NCBI RefSeq assembly: GCF_958979055.1
Contig: NC_084892.1
Coordinates: 25,644,501 to 25,708,500, forward strand
Direction: 5' to 3'
DNA from: Alnus glutinosa
Taxonomy: Eukaryota > Streptophyta > Magnoliopsida > Fagales > Betulaceae
Length of the DNA stretch: 64,000 nt
Shown piece by piece: positions 37,001 to 48,994 of the stretch. Every line of letters begins with the position of its first letter. Within the stretch, counting starts at the first letter, position 1. The notes under the pieces were generated by a model. The model was not told where the DNA came from, did no database searches, and saw nothing but the letters and a program-made list of their open reading frames with translations. Made by a program: the position numbers and the translations under genes.

Positions 37001-37854
37001 TTGAACTTGAAGGAGCACTATTTGAGTCATCTATCTATCTATTCAAAACTACTGCAGTAATCTATCTCTAACAAAAACTACTGCAGTAGTTTTGAATAGC
37101 TGTGCAACTAATCCTGGATATTAGGAAAATTTTCAGTGGGGAACACCTTTTCTATTCCAAATACTTTGTGGAGTATATTAAACCCTAATCTGTGGTCACT
37201 TTTATGATATAAAAGTATTCTCAGGCCCACATGGCAAATCATGCAATTTGACTTCAATTTTTCTTTTAGAAATGCCCAATCGATCGGCGTACTTATTACG
37301 CCCACAATCGACAGCCGCTCGTTCTCTCAATAAACAAAACATGTACGAGCTATCATGTGTACTGAAAGCAATATATTTAGAGGTTAAACGACAGAAAATA
37401 GTTAGTTTAATTAATATTTTATTTTTAACGTGTGGCTCAAATTTTTCTTAAAGAAGCGAGTCTAGCTAACACTAAAATATTTAATTTAGATACGAAATAA
37501 TTAAATGGTGAAGATAATGTTCAAATTAAGTTTAAGACCTTTGTTAATTATCTGATATTATATTAAATTATTATGTATCTCAAGAGTTTAAATCCATAGA
37601 AAATGATTAAATTAATAATTTAATTAATATTTTAACAAAACATATATTAGTTTTTTTAACTTTTGCCAGGAAAAATAAAAAGAAGCAACGCTTACTTTTT
37701 TTTATTTTTCCTAATTTATATGGTTCCAGGTTGGGTCACTAGCTAACATATATGCTTAGGAAAAATATATAGTATGAATAGAAATGGGGAGTTGGCACAT
37801 AAAATATTGTTGTAGGAAGAAAAATATATATATTTACAAGGTATAAGTCCGTAA

Positions 37855-37891
<37 letters not shown>

Positions 37892-38370
37892 TCGGTAAAA
37901 AAAGAAAAAAAAAGCGTAACGTACATATGCATGTAAAGATGGCTAACTTTTCCTCTGTCATGTAATACTTTTGTTTGTGTTAGATCACCAGTTATTCTAA
38001 GAAAGAGTGTATTTAATTATTTAATTAACATTTTAATAGCATTAATAATCATAATTATGAAGAGTACTGCTATAGTAATTAACTTGCAGATAAGGGAAAA
38101 TGATAGAGGTTTTTCCTCCAAACGAAGCATATATAAATTAAGAAGCAACGTATATACTAGCTAGCTAGTTGTAGGATAACTTGGGCGTTATTAATTAGGT
38201 GATATTAATGATTCTTGTGGCTCACCAATGATAAACCTGGAGGCTTTCCAAACACCAGTAGAAGCTCGAAGAGGAACTCGTCCTTTATGATCCATAGAAG
38301 AATCATAAACCCATTTCTCCTGATCCCCAGCGTCGACGACCCTTTTCTCTGCCCCCTTTCTCTGCTCCAT
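34086..38370 (-). CDS. NRT1/PTR family (NPF) proton-coupled transporter, four exons
   Basis: Spliced CDS of 593 residues: exon 1 38370-38226, exon 2 36160-35943, exon 3 35843-35296, exon 4 34956-34086. All introns are GT-AG and phases join cleanly: codons split across introns 1 and 3 rebuild Ala and Lys. NPF proteins are 12-helix plasma-membrane or tonoplast carriers moving nitrate, peptides or hormones with protons. Seen: the family start WVYDSSMDHKGRVPLRAS (exon 1), the ExxER proton motif in IEFSERLSYFG (exon 1/2 junction), YWSGVTTLMPLLGGFMADA, the PTR motif-like SVGTGGHKPALESFGADQFD and FNWWNF (exon 3), a long central loop (SPLTPLLQVLVAAIRKR), and the C-terminal helices with WLAPQYLIIGFGDGF (exon 4). 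Length is normal for the family. The NPF5 group looks most likely from the N-terminal pattern; substrate cannot be told. The frame before exon 1 opens at a GTG; the ATG at 38370 is the chosen start. Intron 1 is about 2.07 kb and carries repeats. Confidence 0.93.
35025..35225 (+). mobile_element. TRIM-like element in NPF intron 3
   Basis: TGTTAAAGTGTTGGTTAAG begins an AT-rich terminal-repeat-like block, followed by a decayed primer site TAGTTTCAGAGCGAAAG (near 35102) and an interior with TTGAGTTTGAACTTG. These match, in opposite orientation, the copies near 27.8 and 37.5 kb. A second terminal repeat is not clear, so it may be partial. It lies wholly within intron 3 (35295-34957). Confidence 0.5.
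37039..37099. repeat. Perfect 21-bp inverted repeat with 19-nt loop, in NPF intron 1
   Basis: CTATTCAAAACTACTGCAGT at 37039 plus one more base pairs exactly with 37079-37099. A transcript from either strand could form a 21-bp hairpin. Its length resembles a small-RNA duplex, but short foldback elements look the same. Confidence 0.85.
37385..37650 (-). mobile_element. TRIM-like element in NPF intron 1
   Basis: Ends with TTTAATTAATATTTTA at both sides (near 37405 and 37617) and has an interior with AACGTGTGGCTCAAATTTTT, as in the copy near 27.7 kb. A degenerate primer-site region (ATCTGATATTATATTAAA on the plus strand near 37549) lies at the inner edge. The copy is too decayed for a duplication to be seen. 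Confidence 0.5.
37857..37888. repeat. (AT)n microsatellite in NPF intron 1
   Basis: About 16 AT units in a row. Confidence 0.9.
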
Positions 38371-38658
38371 ATATCTCCCCACTTAGAAAGTAGCGTATAT
38401 ATGTATATATTTTTCCTTACGAAGAAGCAACAACAAGAAAGAAGCTATGGATATGGCGAATGCTATGAATGGTGGTGAGGAGCTTTGCTTTGAGCCTCTT
38501 ATATAGGGGAGGAGGGCTAGGAGGCTATAGCTTTTCTGCGAGCTTGGTAAAGATACTAAAGAAAAAATGTCTCAGTCTAAGACTCGGGAGAAAAATTTTC
38601 AAAGCAATAATTGTGACGGCAGAAAAGTGTAAAAATAAATAAATAAATAAAAAATAAT

Positions 38659-38661
<3 letters not shown>

Positions 38662-38692
<31 letters not shown>

Positions 38693-38927
38693 CCACTCTT
38701 ATTCCTTCCACTTAGGACGTCATTCTTGGTCTTTAGATGGGAATAGCATCCATGCCGATATGAGTTTCTTTCTTACAGAATTGAAGGTAAGTCAAAAGGG
38801 AGGCTACAGTATTGTCCTTTTCGGTGGGGGTCACCAAGGCACTCACCATGGATTACTACTGCAGAAGCTAATTAAGCTTAATTGTCTAAAATATTGCAAC
38901 GATCGATGATCTCTCTCTCCCCCCCCC

Positions 38928-38972
<45 letters not shown>
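38662..38972. repeat. Poly-A, poly-C and (CT)n tracts upstream of the NPF gene
   Basis: An A-homopolymer of roughly 30 bases ends near 38692. A C-homopolymer at about 38920-38938 is followed by (CT)n to about 38972. They lie 0.3-0.6 kb upstream of the NPF start codon, so they may fall in its promoter. On the transcribed strand the last tract reads (GA)n. Confidence 0.8.
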
Positions 38973-38976
<4 letters not shown>

Positions 38977-39099
38977 GTGAATTAACGTTACAAATATAAC
39001 TTGAATGAGTGGTGCTAGGACGTAGGAACATAGGCTGATCTGTCTCTTAATTTGTTTTGTTACAAATATAACTTGAATGAGCGGTGCTAGGAATACTAT

Positions 39100-39297
39100 G
39101 GTTTTGTTTGTTAATGCATTTTGGATGATATATATTTTTTGTTTTGATTTGAAAAGTATCTTGTCATGACATGCAAAAATGTGAAAACTGTTTTTGTGTT
39201 TATATGAGCGTTTTATGTTTGTGATGGTAGGTAATGTTTCTGTTTTAAGAGGAGAAAACAGAAATCAAAAAGTAAAAATTTTAACAAACAAAGCTAA
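39100..39297. mobile_element. Short foldback MITE with GGTTTTGTTTGTTAA ends
   Basis: GGTTTTGTTTGTTAATGC at the left pairs with TTTTAACAAACAAAGCTA at the right. The interior is AT-rich with no coding. Elements with a similar GTTTG(T/G) end type are also seen at 60331-60616 and, weakly, near 54.24-54.45 kb. Confidence 0.5.
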
Positions 39298-39479
39298 AAT
39301 TATTTACAAATTGATGTGGCAGTCCATAAGTAATGAAATAATTAAGCAAAAATTCTAGTCTATTAATTTCTCTTAATTAATTCCCTAATTATGGATTCCT
39401 ACGTGGGTTTGTAAATGACTTTGTAGTAAAAGTGGCCGTATCAAAGCAAGGTGCAAAAGCCTTGGCCTATAACTTCTAT

Positions 39480-41480
39480 TTCTACTTAGAGGCCAAAGCA
39501 TTAGCAACAGACTCTCAATCATTTTCTCTAAATTTAGTGAACAAAACTAGCTACCTCTTGCTTCCTTATTTAAAAACATTCCACAATAACTTCCCTTAAT
39601 TTTTCTCTAAACTATTGAAATATTATTTTTTTACTTTTACTTTATTATTTTTTTTCTTTCATTTTTATATTATAAGGAGAAGAAATGTGCGAGAATCGAG
39701 TTTATGATTATAATAATTATTGTGAAACACTGTAGCATTCTCAATTGTTAGGGAGCCTGTAGGGAATCTACTACAAGTGATTTTTTTGACATTTTTCCTA
39801 TATTTAGGAAAGGGAACGACACAGTAGCTTCCCAACCATTGTCCCTAAATGTAGAGAACAAAACTACTTTTTGATTCTCTATAAAAAAAAACACCCCATA
39901 ATAGTTTCCCTTCACATTTCTTTATACCAATTAAATATTATTTCTTTACTTTTTCTTTGTACTTTTTTAGTTATGATTATTTATGTGAGTGGAATGCTAC
40001 AGTGCATTGGGAAGCACTGTAGCATTCCTAAGAGCACTAGCAGCAGATTCCCAACCATTTTTCCTATATTTAGGGAACAAAACTACTTTTTGCTTCCCTA
40101 TAAAAAAATACCCCACAATAGATTCCCTTACTTTTCCCTATATCAATTAAATATTATTTTTTTACTCTTATTTTATTCTTTTTCTCCATTTCTTACTTTT
40201 TCTCTCTTCCCTATATCAATTAAATATACTTCTTTTATATTAAAATAATACATAGGGAATGAATAGTAGACATGTATACATAGGGAATCACTATTTATTC
40301 TCAACCCCCTCATCTAAATATAGGGCATCTGCTATGGAAGGTTTTTTGATGTTTTTCATGAAATTTTCCCTAAATATAGGGAAGGGAACCAATATAGGGT
40401 AACTGCTACTAGTGCTCTAAGGAACATAAAAATATAGGAAAACTGATGTGGGTGGCTTTTTATAACTTTCTTGAGATTTTTTCTAAAATTTAGGGAACAG
40501 AACTCTTATAGGGAAGCTGTTGTGAATCAGGGATGGAGCCAGAAGTTCTTATGGGCAGGGGCCAATGGCCAAATTTTTTTTTTGTTAGGGGCCAGTAAGT
40601 TAAATTTTTTTTTTTACCTTATATTTTTTATTTTAGAAATTTTTTTGCCCGGCCTATAATTTTTTTTTTTAGGAAATTTGGGGGGCCAGCCCCCCCTCCC
40701 TCCATCCGTGCTGTGAATGCTCTAAGATATCTGCTGCTAGTGCTCTTAGAGCACTAGCAGCAGTTGCCCTATATTGGTTCACTTCCCTATATTTACGAAA
40801 AATTTAATGAAATACATTAAAAAACCTCCCACAGCAGATGCCCTATATTTAGATGAGGGGACTGCGAATGAATAGTAATTTTCTATCTATACATGTCTAC
40901 TATTCATTCCCTATGTATTATTTTAATATAAAAAAATATATTTAATTGATATAGGGAAGAGAGAAAAAGAATAAAATAAGAGTAAAAAATAATAATATTT
41001 AATTGATATAGGGAAAGGTAAGGGAATCTATTGTGGGGTGTTTTTTATAGGGAAACAAAAAGTAGTTTTGTTCTTTAAATATAGGAAAAATGGTTAGAAA
41101 TCTGCTGCTAGAGCATTCACAACAGGTTACCTAAAGGAGGTATGTTCTATAAATTTTAGGAAAAATTTCAAAAAAGTTACAAAAACCTCTCCACGGCAGC
41201 TTCCCTAAAATTTTTGTTTATTTGGAAAGTGAATAGTGCTTCCCAATGCATTGGAAAATACTATTCACTTCTCATTCAATTGTTTATTCACAAAATATAT
41301 TATCTCTCTCATACTTTAGTTCTCTTTCCTACTTTTAAATAAGGGAAATGATAGAAAAACTACCTGTGCACAACATGTGTTGTAGGGTGTTTTTTAATAA
41401 GAAAGTAAAAAGTAATTTTGTTCCTTATATTTAGGAAAAATGATTGGGAAGCTGCTGGGAATGCCCTAATGCTCTTAGCG
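39480..41480. mobile_element. Cluster of one MITE family (GAGCACTAGCAGCAG ends), both orientations
   Basis: At least four related ~300-395-bp elements stand side by side: a decayed copy at about 39490-39800, a second partial at 39840-40030, a full one at 40028-40424, an inverted full one at 40742-41112, and a fourth, oriented like the inverted one, at 41106-41476. Shared features are AGAGCACTAGCAGCAG ends, CCCTATATTTAGGGAA words, CCCCACAATAGATTCCC and an internal ATTCATTCCCTATGTAT. No coding capacity. They look like Mutator- or hAT-type MITEs, but no clean target duplication was seen. Confidence 0.78.
40534..40715. mobile_element. Small GGGGCCA-rich foldback element between two MITEs
   Basis: GGGATGGAGCCAGAAG at the left and CCCTCCATCC at the right form an inverted repeat around GGGGCCAGTAAG/GGGGGGCCAGCCCCCC and T-tracts. 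It resembles the GGGGCGGAGC element at 29464-29632. Confidence 0.5.
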
Positions 41481-41779
41481 GCCCAAGTCTTCATAAAAAA
41501 AAAATACAAAAATATAAACCAAAGTGATTGTCCCTTTATCTTTATATTATTTATTTTCATTATGCTATATACATATTTATAGATGTAATAAAATACACCA
41601 AAAAGTCTAAGAAATCAACCCTTAATAATTTATATATATTAACTGCATAATTAACTCGAAAATGGGTGGTGGGGCTTAAGTATATTTACCTCCACAAACA
41701 AAGTCCCAACAAGACAAAAATAATATATATATATGGGTACGCCTCCATTTACCCATATTCTGCTATATGCTAGTATATC

Positions 41780-42843
41780 AAGGGATGTAATCGAGCCGAG
41801 CCGAGCCGGGTTTGAAGATTTCAAGACTGGCTCGTTTATGAGTCGAGCTCGAATTCGAGCTGAGCTATAAATTGCATGTTCAAGCTCGGCTCGTTTAAAA
41901 CTCGGGCGAGCTCGAGCTCAAGTTCGAGTTCGTTGAAAATGACATTTGAGCCGAGTCGGGTTACTGGACAAGCTCGGCTCAACTAGAGCTCGATTTAGAC
42001 TATTAAATTTTTCAATGAGTGATCAAAGCAGAATTCAAGCTCAAGTTTATAAACAACCTCTATACATTTATTAATAACATAAATATATAATATGTAACTA
42101 TATAAGGCATATTATAAAATATAATACATAACTATAGTTTATAAGTAACAAATTAACAATAAGTTATTATATATAACTAGAGAGTATAAACTATGGTATA
42201 TGTATAATGTGAACAAATAGTAAGTCTAATATATTCTATATAATTAAGTAACTATAATATAAGTATAATATATAACTATTGTTAACCATGTGTGATGTGA
42301 TATATATATATATGCTAACTATTTAATATTGTTATATTGTTATATATTAACTATTAATAACTTAATATATTAATTTAACATACTAAATATTGTTATCAAA
42401 GTACTATAATTAATATGTAATACTATATATATTATATTATATTTACTATTTACTAATATATATGTAAGATATGAACGAGCTAACGAGTCGAACTAACGAG
42501 CCGGGCGAGCGATTCGGTTGAGCTTTAAATGAGCTGAGCTCGCGAGCCCCTATCGAGTTTTGTCGAGCGAGTCGGGTATGTATCACTTACTAATCGAGCG
42601 GGTTTCTACAGTAAAGATCGAGTTTCTACAGTATCGAGCTCGAGTTCGGATTGGGTTAAACCGAGCGGGTATCGAGCGGGCTGTCGAACGGACTGGTTTA
42701 TTTACTTCCCTAAGTATATGTGTGGCCTATGTGGATAATAGATATTGTATTCGCCCGCTCGAATTTAGAATCTAGAAATTCACTCTAGGACGGGTAGATA
42801 GTAGATGCAGAGTGATTTTAACTGCCTATCTGAACACCCCTAG
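41780..42843. mobile_element. Probable hAT-type element with GAGCCGAGC/GCTCGAGC subterminal words
   Basis: The left side (CAAGGGATGTAATCGAGCC from 41780) and the right part (42475-42700) are dense in TCGAGC, GAGCCGAG and GAGCGGG words in both orientations; the middle is AT-rich. A right end CTGAACACCCCTAG at 42843 resembles a hAT terminus, but the two ends match only weakly and no duplication was found. No protein coding. Confidence 0.5.
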
Positions 42844-42889
42844 GTCCAATCATACTCGATCTCTCGTTATTAGTTGAAGATGCTATATA

Positions 42890-43622
42890 CACTACAAAAA
42901 ACTTCTTATTTAGCCACGCAAAACTTCTTATTTAGCCACGTGTAGTTAGCCATGTGAGTCCCGCATGAATAATTAGGTTGTTGCTAAATGTCACTTAGCA
43001 ACGTGAATTTTTATACATGTGGTTACTTAGCAACATGGCTTTTAGCTATGTGCCTACGTGGCTAAATAGATTTTATTATATTTTTTTAAAAAAAAGAAGA
43101 AAAAAAATGCTCTTTTAGCCACTTGGAACTAATACACGTCACTAAAATCATATGTTTTTTTTTTTTTTTTAATTATTATTTTTTTTTCCTCGTCAGAAAC
43201 TTCTTCAAGGTCGGCAAAATCTTCCCGTTCCTTCCCCCGTGAAATTCAATCCAAAAAATCTCCCAAAAATCATCAAAAATTCTCCGTCGACTGCATCACC
43301 AACAAAACACCAAAAAATCACCATTTCGTCGTTCCTATTTTATCGGTAGAGATGCATGTTTACCGGAGACGAAGCGAAATGAAACTACAAAAAAAATAAA
43401 AAAATAAAAAAATAAAAAAAAATAAACCCTAACTTTCAGATAAGAGAACTCAAAGAAACAATAGGAAAAAAAAAATCCCAAAAAACGCTGGAAAGGCCCC
43501 CCTTGGCTTCACTGGCGTCGGGCCGTGACCCTACGGACTCCAGCGCCGTCGTCGACCACAACTCTATCTCAGAATCCCTCTAGTTCTCTCTCTCTCTCCC
43601 CAGCTCTCTTGGTCTCCCTCTC

Positions 43623-43666
<44 letters not shown>

Positions 43667-44103
43667 AAGAAGAATGACATGCCTGTGTGGGAAAAAGGGG
43701 AAGAAGGAAGAAAAAAGAAGAGGAAAATGAAAAGAATAGTTAATAAAAGGGGGCAGGGGAAATTAGAAAAAGTAAGAACGAGAGAGATAATTAAAAAGGA
43801 GGGAAATTAAAAATGAGTCGGAGGAACGTTTCAGTAATTAATGGTAATTAGCCACGTGGTTAATGTGCCACGTGGCCAATTGGCGACGTGGCCAATAAAC
43901 CACATGGTTAAAATTTTAAATCTTAAAATAAATTAAAATAATTTTAATAAATTAGTCATATGATTTATGTGCCATGTGGCCAATTCTTTAAAAAAATGGA
44001 AAAAAAAAATTATAAATATTTTAGCCACATGGAAATTGCCAACATGGGTAATCTACCACGTAGTGAAATCGTCGTGTGGCTAAACTACAAGTTTTTTGTA
44101 GTG
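42890..44103. mobile_element. Non-autonomous CACTA (En/Spm) element, complete
   Basis: A 1,214-bp element begins CACTACAAAAAACTTC and ends with the reverse complement, GAAGTTTTTTGTAGTG-like (last 15 bases exact). A 3-bp duplication ATA flanks it at 42887-42889 and 44104-44106. Subterminal repeats of TTAGCCACGTGG, in both orientations, fill the first 120 bp and the last 250 bp, as expected for TNPA-type binding sites. The interior has no transposase; it holds a GC-richer patch (43190-43620), a long poly-A (about 43628-43664) and purine-rich DNA. Confidence 0.92.
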
Positions 44104-44527
44104 ATATTTTGTAAAATATTAATTTTGCCCCAAAACAGATAATGTGCGAAAATCTTAACTATATCATGATTCATGTCACCTAGTCAAATATAATCTTTTG
44201 GTTAAAAAATGTCAAAAAAAAAACTAAAAAATTCATTTGTGTTGCCGTGGCTTAATTTCCTTCATAGTAAAATTGGGATAAATTCACTGTTCCAATAAAT
44301 TTTTGTCCCGTTTAGAATTAACATATTGGGATTTATGACCAACTTTTTCTTCAGAGTAATGATACTTTTTCCATTTATTTATCAATCACATATGCATTAA
44401 TTTTATGTCGGTTAATGTAAGTGTGTTTTAAATGATATTTGTTTTTTTGTCAGTTGTTTAAAAAAAATACTTAAAATATATTACATCAATTAATATGAAA
44501 TATATATTTTTGTTGCTTATATGTATG

Positions 44528-44530
<3 letters not shown>

Positions 44531-44618
<88 letters not shown>
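44531..44618. repeat. (TA)44 microsatellite
   Basis: About 88 bp of uninterrupted TA. Such runs are highly variable and often wrong in assemblies. Confidence 0.93.
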
Positions 44619-44621
<3 letters not shown>

Positions 44622-45290
44622 AATAGGTGTAGAAAGTATCATTTCTATTCTTTGCTCTCAATTTGGTATCCTGATCTTGGATTTGCTTTGGAAGGATGGA
44701 TCTAGAGACTAGATAAGAGATATGAAAATATTAATTTAAGCCATCCAAATTAAAGTAATGCCAAGGGCAAAAGCTGATCTCATTGCAATAGTCAAAATAT
44801 GGCCATTTTGGCCCAAATATACTATTAAACTAGTTTCCCAACTAAAGTGAATAGGATGGTCACGAACCCACCAAAAAAAAAAAAAAAAAAAATACAGAAT
44901 GGTCACGTGATTCTTCTTTTATTTATTTTTTTAATATGATCCGATCCCTAATCCAACTACATTTTCACCTGACCAATCATATAATGCATATCCATACAGT
45001 GGGAATGATATTGTGCTAAGATACCACAAAAATGGTAATCAGTGGGTAATGACTTTAGTCTTTACTCTTATGATACCTCCGTACTAACTTTGAATATGAA
45101 ATCAACGCCAAAGACAAGTGTTGGAACGCTAGTGTTATCTAACAGTATACAAATAATGTTGTTCGATAGATTCTTATACGACTGTCATATAATTTGATAA
45201 TGTTGCAATAAAAATCAGCATTTGATTCAGTACTTTTTCTCTACCACGTTATTTCAATTATATGACAATCGTGTATAACAGTATGCTGAA

Positions 45291-45873
45291 TAGTAAGAGT
45301 GAAAATGCATGCAGATAATAACCGTCCTTATCTGCTATTTGCATATGCGGATGCGGTTAACAAAAATACTATCTGCATATGCGGATGGGGATAGCGGTTT
45401 TAGGGTATGCGGATGTAGTTAATAATCGTATCTGCATTCCCTTATATATAATTAATTAAATTCACTAAAACAACGTCGTTTTGAATTTGATGAGTTTAGA
45501 ATCTTAAAGTTATATGGGGTTTTTTTCACTATCATCTGAAAATTATATCTTACTACATTTACTTTCTTTCTTTTCTTTGGATAATATATTCAAATCCCGA
45601 TTGCTCTATGAGACAATGACCTTCTATGACTGATAATCATGAATTGTATAACAAGTGAAATTTTAATTTATTTATATTTACATATAATAATAACCGCATT
45701 ATTTAATTTTACATATAGATTTAGATAGTAATTTAAAACGTCTATTATCTCATATACGGATAGTAGATAATAACCTCAATACCCGCGTGGATGCGGATGG
45801 TATTCGCATGATACGGATGCGAATGCGGACATTACTAATAACTGCATTTGAATCCGCATTTTCTTCCTTACTA
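45291..45873. mobile_element. hAT-like MITE with GCGGATGCGGAT subterminal words
   Basis: The left end TAGTAAGAGTGAAAATGC and the right end, read on the minus strand, TAGTAAGGAAGAAAATGC form an 18-bp inverted repeat with three mismatches. GCATATGCGGATG-like repeats occur near both ends (45340-45430 and 45750-45840). Length 583 bp, no coding. No perfect target duplication was seen. Confidence 0.72.
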
Positions 45874-48800
45874 AATAGCATTACCCGTAATACTATATAA
45901 ATATAATGAATGGAAAGAATGAAATTAAACCTAGCTCATGACTATCCACCAAATTGTCTTTTCGTATCCACCCTTTTGAAGAATGACTTGAAGAGAAAGG
46001 AAAGGAACCAGAAAAAATAAATTAATCCATACGCAAAAGTGGAAGGAAGCAGCATGATTAAATATAGCCAATTTTCTTATCCAAATAATGAGCATTAACT
46101 TGAAAATGGGACTGGTCGCTAATATTTTAACTAGTTGTGGAGATTAAGATGATAGAAATTCAACTCTTCAATCAAGCAAATTAGAATATGCCTGATCGGG
46201 TCAACTGCAGGGATCCTAAGCAACACGAGATTAATTTATGAGTGGCCATGGTCGATTGAAGTGCATGCGTGACTATTCCCGGTGGGCAGAGCACTCGCTA
46301 CAGCATTATCATAATCAACTTACAAAGGAATAAAAAATAAATAAATAAATAAATAAAATACACGTTTATACCGCTGCCTGTTACTATCCTAAGTACTGTT
46401 CTACATGATTTAAGTACAATATTAATTGTGTGTATATAAGCTATAAAAAAACTCTCTCATTGCAAGCCTGTTTTTAAAGGTGAGTTCTATCTAAAATTTG
46501 TATCATTTGGTATCAAAGCCAAACACCTCGTCTTGGATTCAATTCACAGACAGAGTGACGACATATGAGATAGAGCGGGCCATCATGAGCTTTATTTTAC
46601 TCTAAAAAGTTCTTAAAAAACGTCTCTTTCAAAAGGTTAAATTCTATTTAAGATAACTTGTATCGCCGATTCACCGCCCCAGGACTTTTTTATGTGGGAG
46701 ATGATGGTAGGAAATTATTACTGACCTGAATTATATACATCCAGAGTGCTATTCAATGCACCATGTGTTTTTTATTTGTTTCTATTCCTATTCTCCACCC
46801 TGCTTTTGGCAGCTGTCCAGCAAATCAATCCTACACTCGAAAACAATGTTCATCTCAAGCCAGTTAGGCCCACCTTCAAGTTGTCACTGAATCCATGCAG
46901 GTCACCATCCTTCAGATTCGTTCTGAAACTAGCTAGTTTGGTAAGATTTAATGTTTGATGGGCCGCTGTGATGGTAAGATCGATCGATCAAATTCATTTT
47001 AGTCGATCATTTCAGTTTTTTTTTGGTAGAATCGTTCTATGTTTCAGCTTATTTTGCATACTTTACATGAATGAAGGAATACTAGGAATAGACTAGACGT
47101 GTATTTCCAAAGAATAGGGTTCCGTATTATCTTTGGGAAATAGAAAAACTAAGAAAAAAGAATGTAGCACATGAACCACGTTCTATATATATACTCTTGA
47201 GATTTAGGGAATCTCGCTTGGGATGTTGAGTTTTCATTTTTTACTAATAAACGTGTTCCACATGAGCAGTGATATGGAGAAGCACTCTTTTCAAAATAAA
47301 AACATGTTTTTGGGATGAGTTTCGAAAAGAATGTTTATCCTAAGCATTAGCCCTTCCACATGGTGACTGTGGCTATATATCAGGCTATCTTTTTCTATCG
47401 CCATGGCCGTGAAGCGGGCAACTATTCCTAAAATTCGGCTGTCCGAGTTGGTCACGAGTAGTGAACTCCATAAAGAGTTTTCGTAATTGGTGTTTAAATT
47501 GCTAATAATTCAGCCAGTAAATTGCTGAAGATTCAAATCCGACAAGTAGTAAGGGATTGGAATATCTAGAACATGAGAAATGCTATTTTATATTATTTTG
47601 TTATTTTTCTATAGTTCTCTACGTACTAATGTAGCTCATTATTTATCGTCTCTCTATATAAGTAAAGATCGATCTATATAATATTATTGAAAAACACATC
47701 AATAGTAAAGATGTAGCCACAACTCTTCATCATGTTTGTCTCTCTTCTTCCGCTCTTTTTCTTTATTAAATTATTTTTAAATATATATTAATTTATACAG
47801 AGATAATTAAGAGCAGAAATACATACAGAAAAGGTGATATACTTGTGAATTGTGAGTGAATCAAACATTTTTAACGTGACTGAGGTTTGTATGATCAACT
47901 TATTTAAATTTGATTTGAATCAAAGTGGACGTCTTTCTGACTGGGACTTCTTTTGCTTGTGTCCCTCACTTTAGGGAATGCGTCAATCAAAGGTCATTCC
48001 TTCTTTTCCCAATGTCTAGCAAGTAAGAATTATTCAACTCATTCATCCACATCTCCCATTGATTCTCTAAATCCTCACGTCATTACTTTATATCACAATC
48101 AAAATGTACGTTTACCGACGGCCAAAGTTTTTTTTGTTTGTTTGTTTATTTTTTTTTTCTTTTAATTATGAAAGCTTAGAAGCTAATCTAATTCATTAAA
48201 CAGAGATAATTCATAAAGAAAGCACTAATTTTGGTTGCTTCAATATCAAAGGATGAGAATCTTGGTATAATATATTAATATCCACCTTAATTACGGGACT
48301 GAATGATCTGAAAACAATCAATAATAATGTTCACCCTTTTAACTTATAGACCGACTAGATTAGTTCTACAAGATCACATTTATTTGGTTCACAGTTTTAC
48401 GATGATATTTCACTCTTTTTTGAAAAACAATACAAGAAAGCGTCAATGCAACACATAACCCTAAAAAACATAAATAATTATAAATTCGACTTTCAAATGG
48501 GTCAAAACACCGAAACGGGTCAAAGATCTTGTGGACCAAGCCTCAGAAGAAGAAAAAAAAAACGCATTTAAACCGTAGCGCTTCCGACATCGAACCGGGT
48601 CAAGTGCAAATCGGATCATACACAAACCAGCCTTCATATAACCTAACACTCTCTATTCGGGTAAATAGGCCTCATCCGATACTTACAATTTTCTTACACT
48701 TCAAAGAGAAAATTCTATAATTCCTATCCATGAAAAAAGTAAGTCCTAGCAATGCCATGGTTCCCTTACAGCTCTCATAGGAACACTACAGAAACTGCAG

Positions 48801-48946
48801 GACATAATTACAAAAGGGGTCACAATAATAATTATGATCCCCTAAACATTAATTTGTTGAGATTGAAAACTTTTTCTTTTCCGAATTTTCCTTGAAACTT
48901 CAACCTATTAATCAGGGGCGGAACAAGAACATGACAAGAAAGGGCA

Positions 48947-48994
<48 letters not shown>

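Noticed and set aside
46746..46958. Small secreted peptide gene
   Set aside because: There is a hydrophobic start, but the frame begins with GTG, no promoter or splice pattern is clear, and no cysteine pattern or family is recognised.
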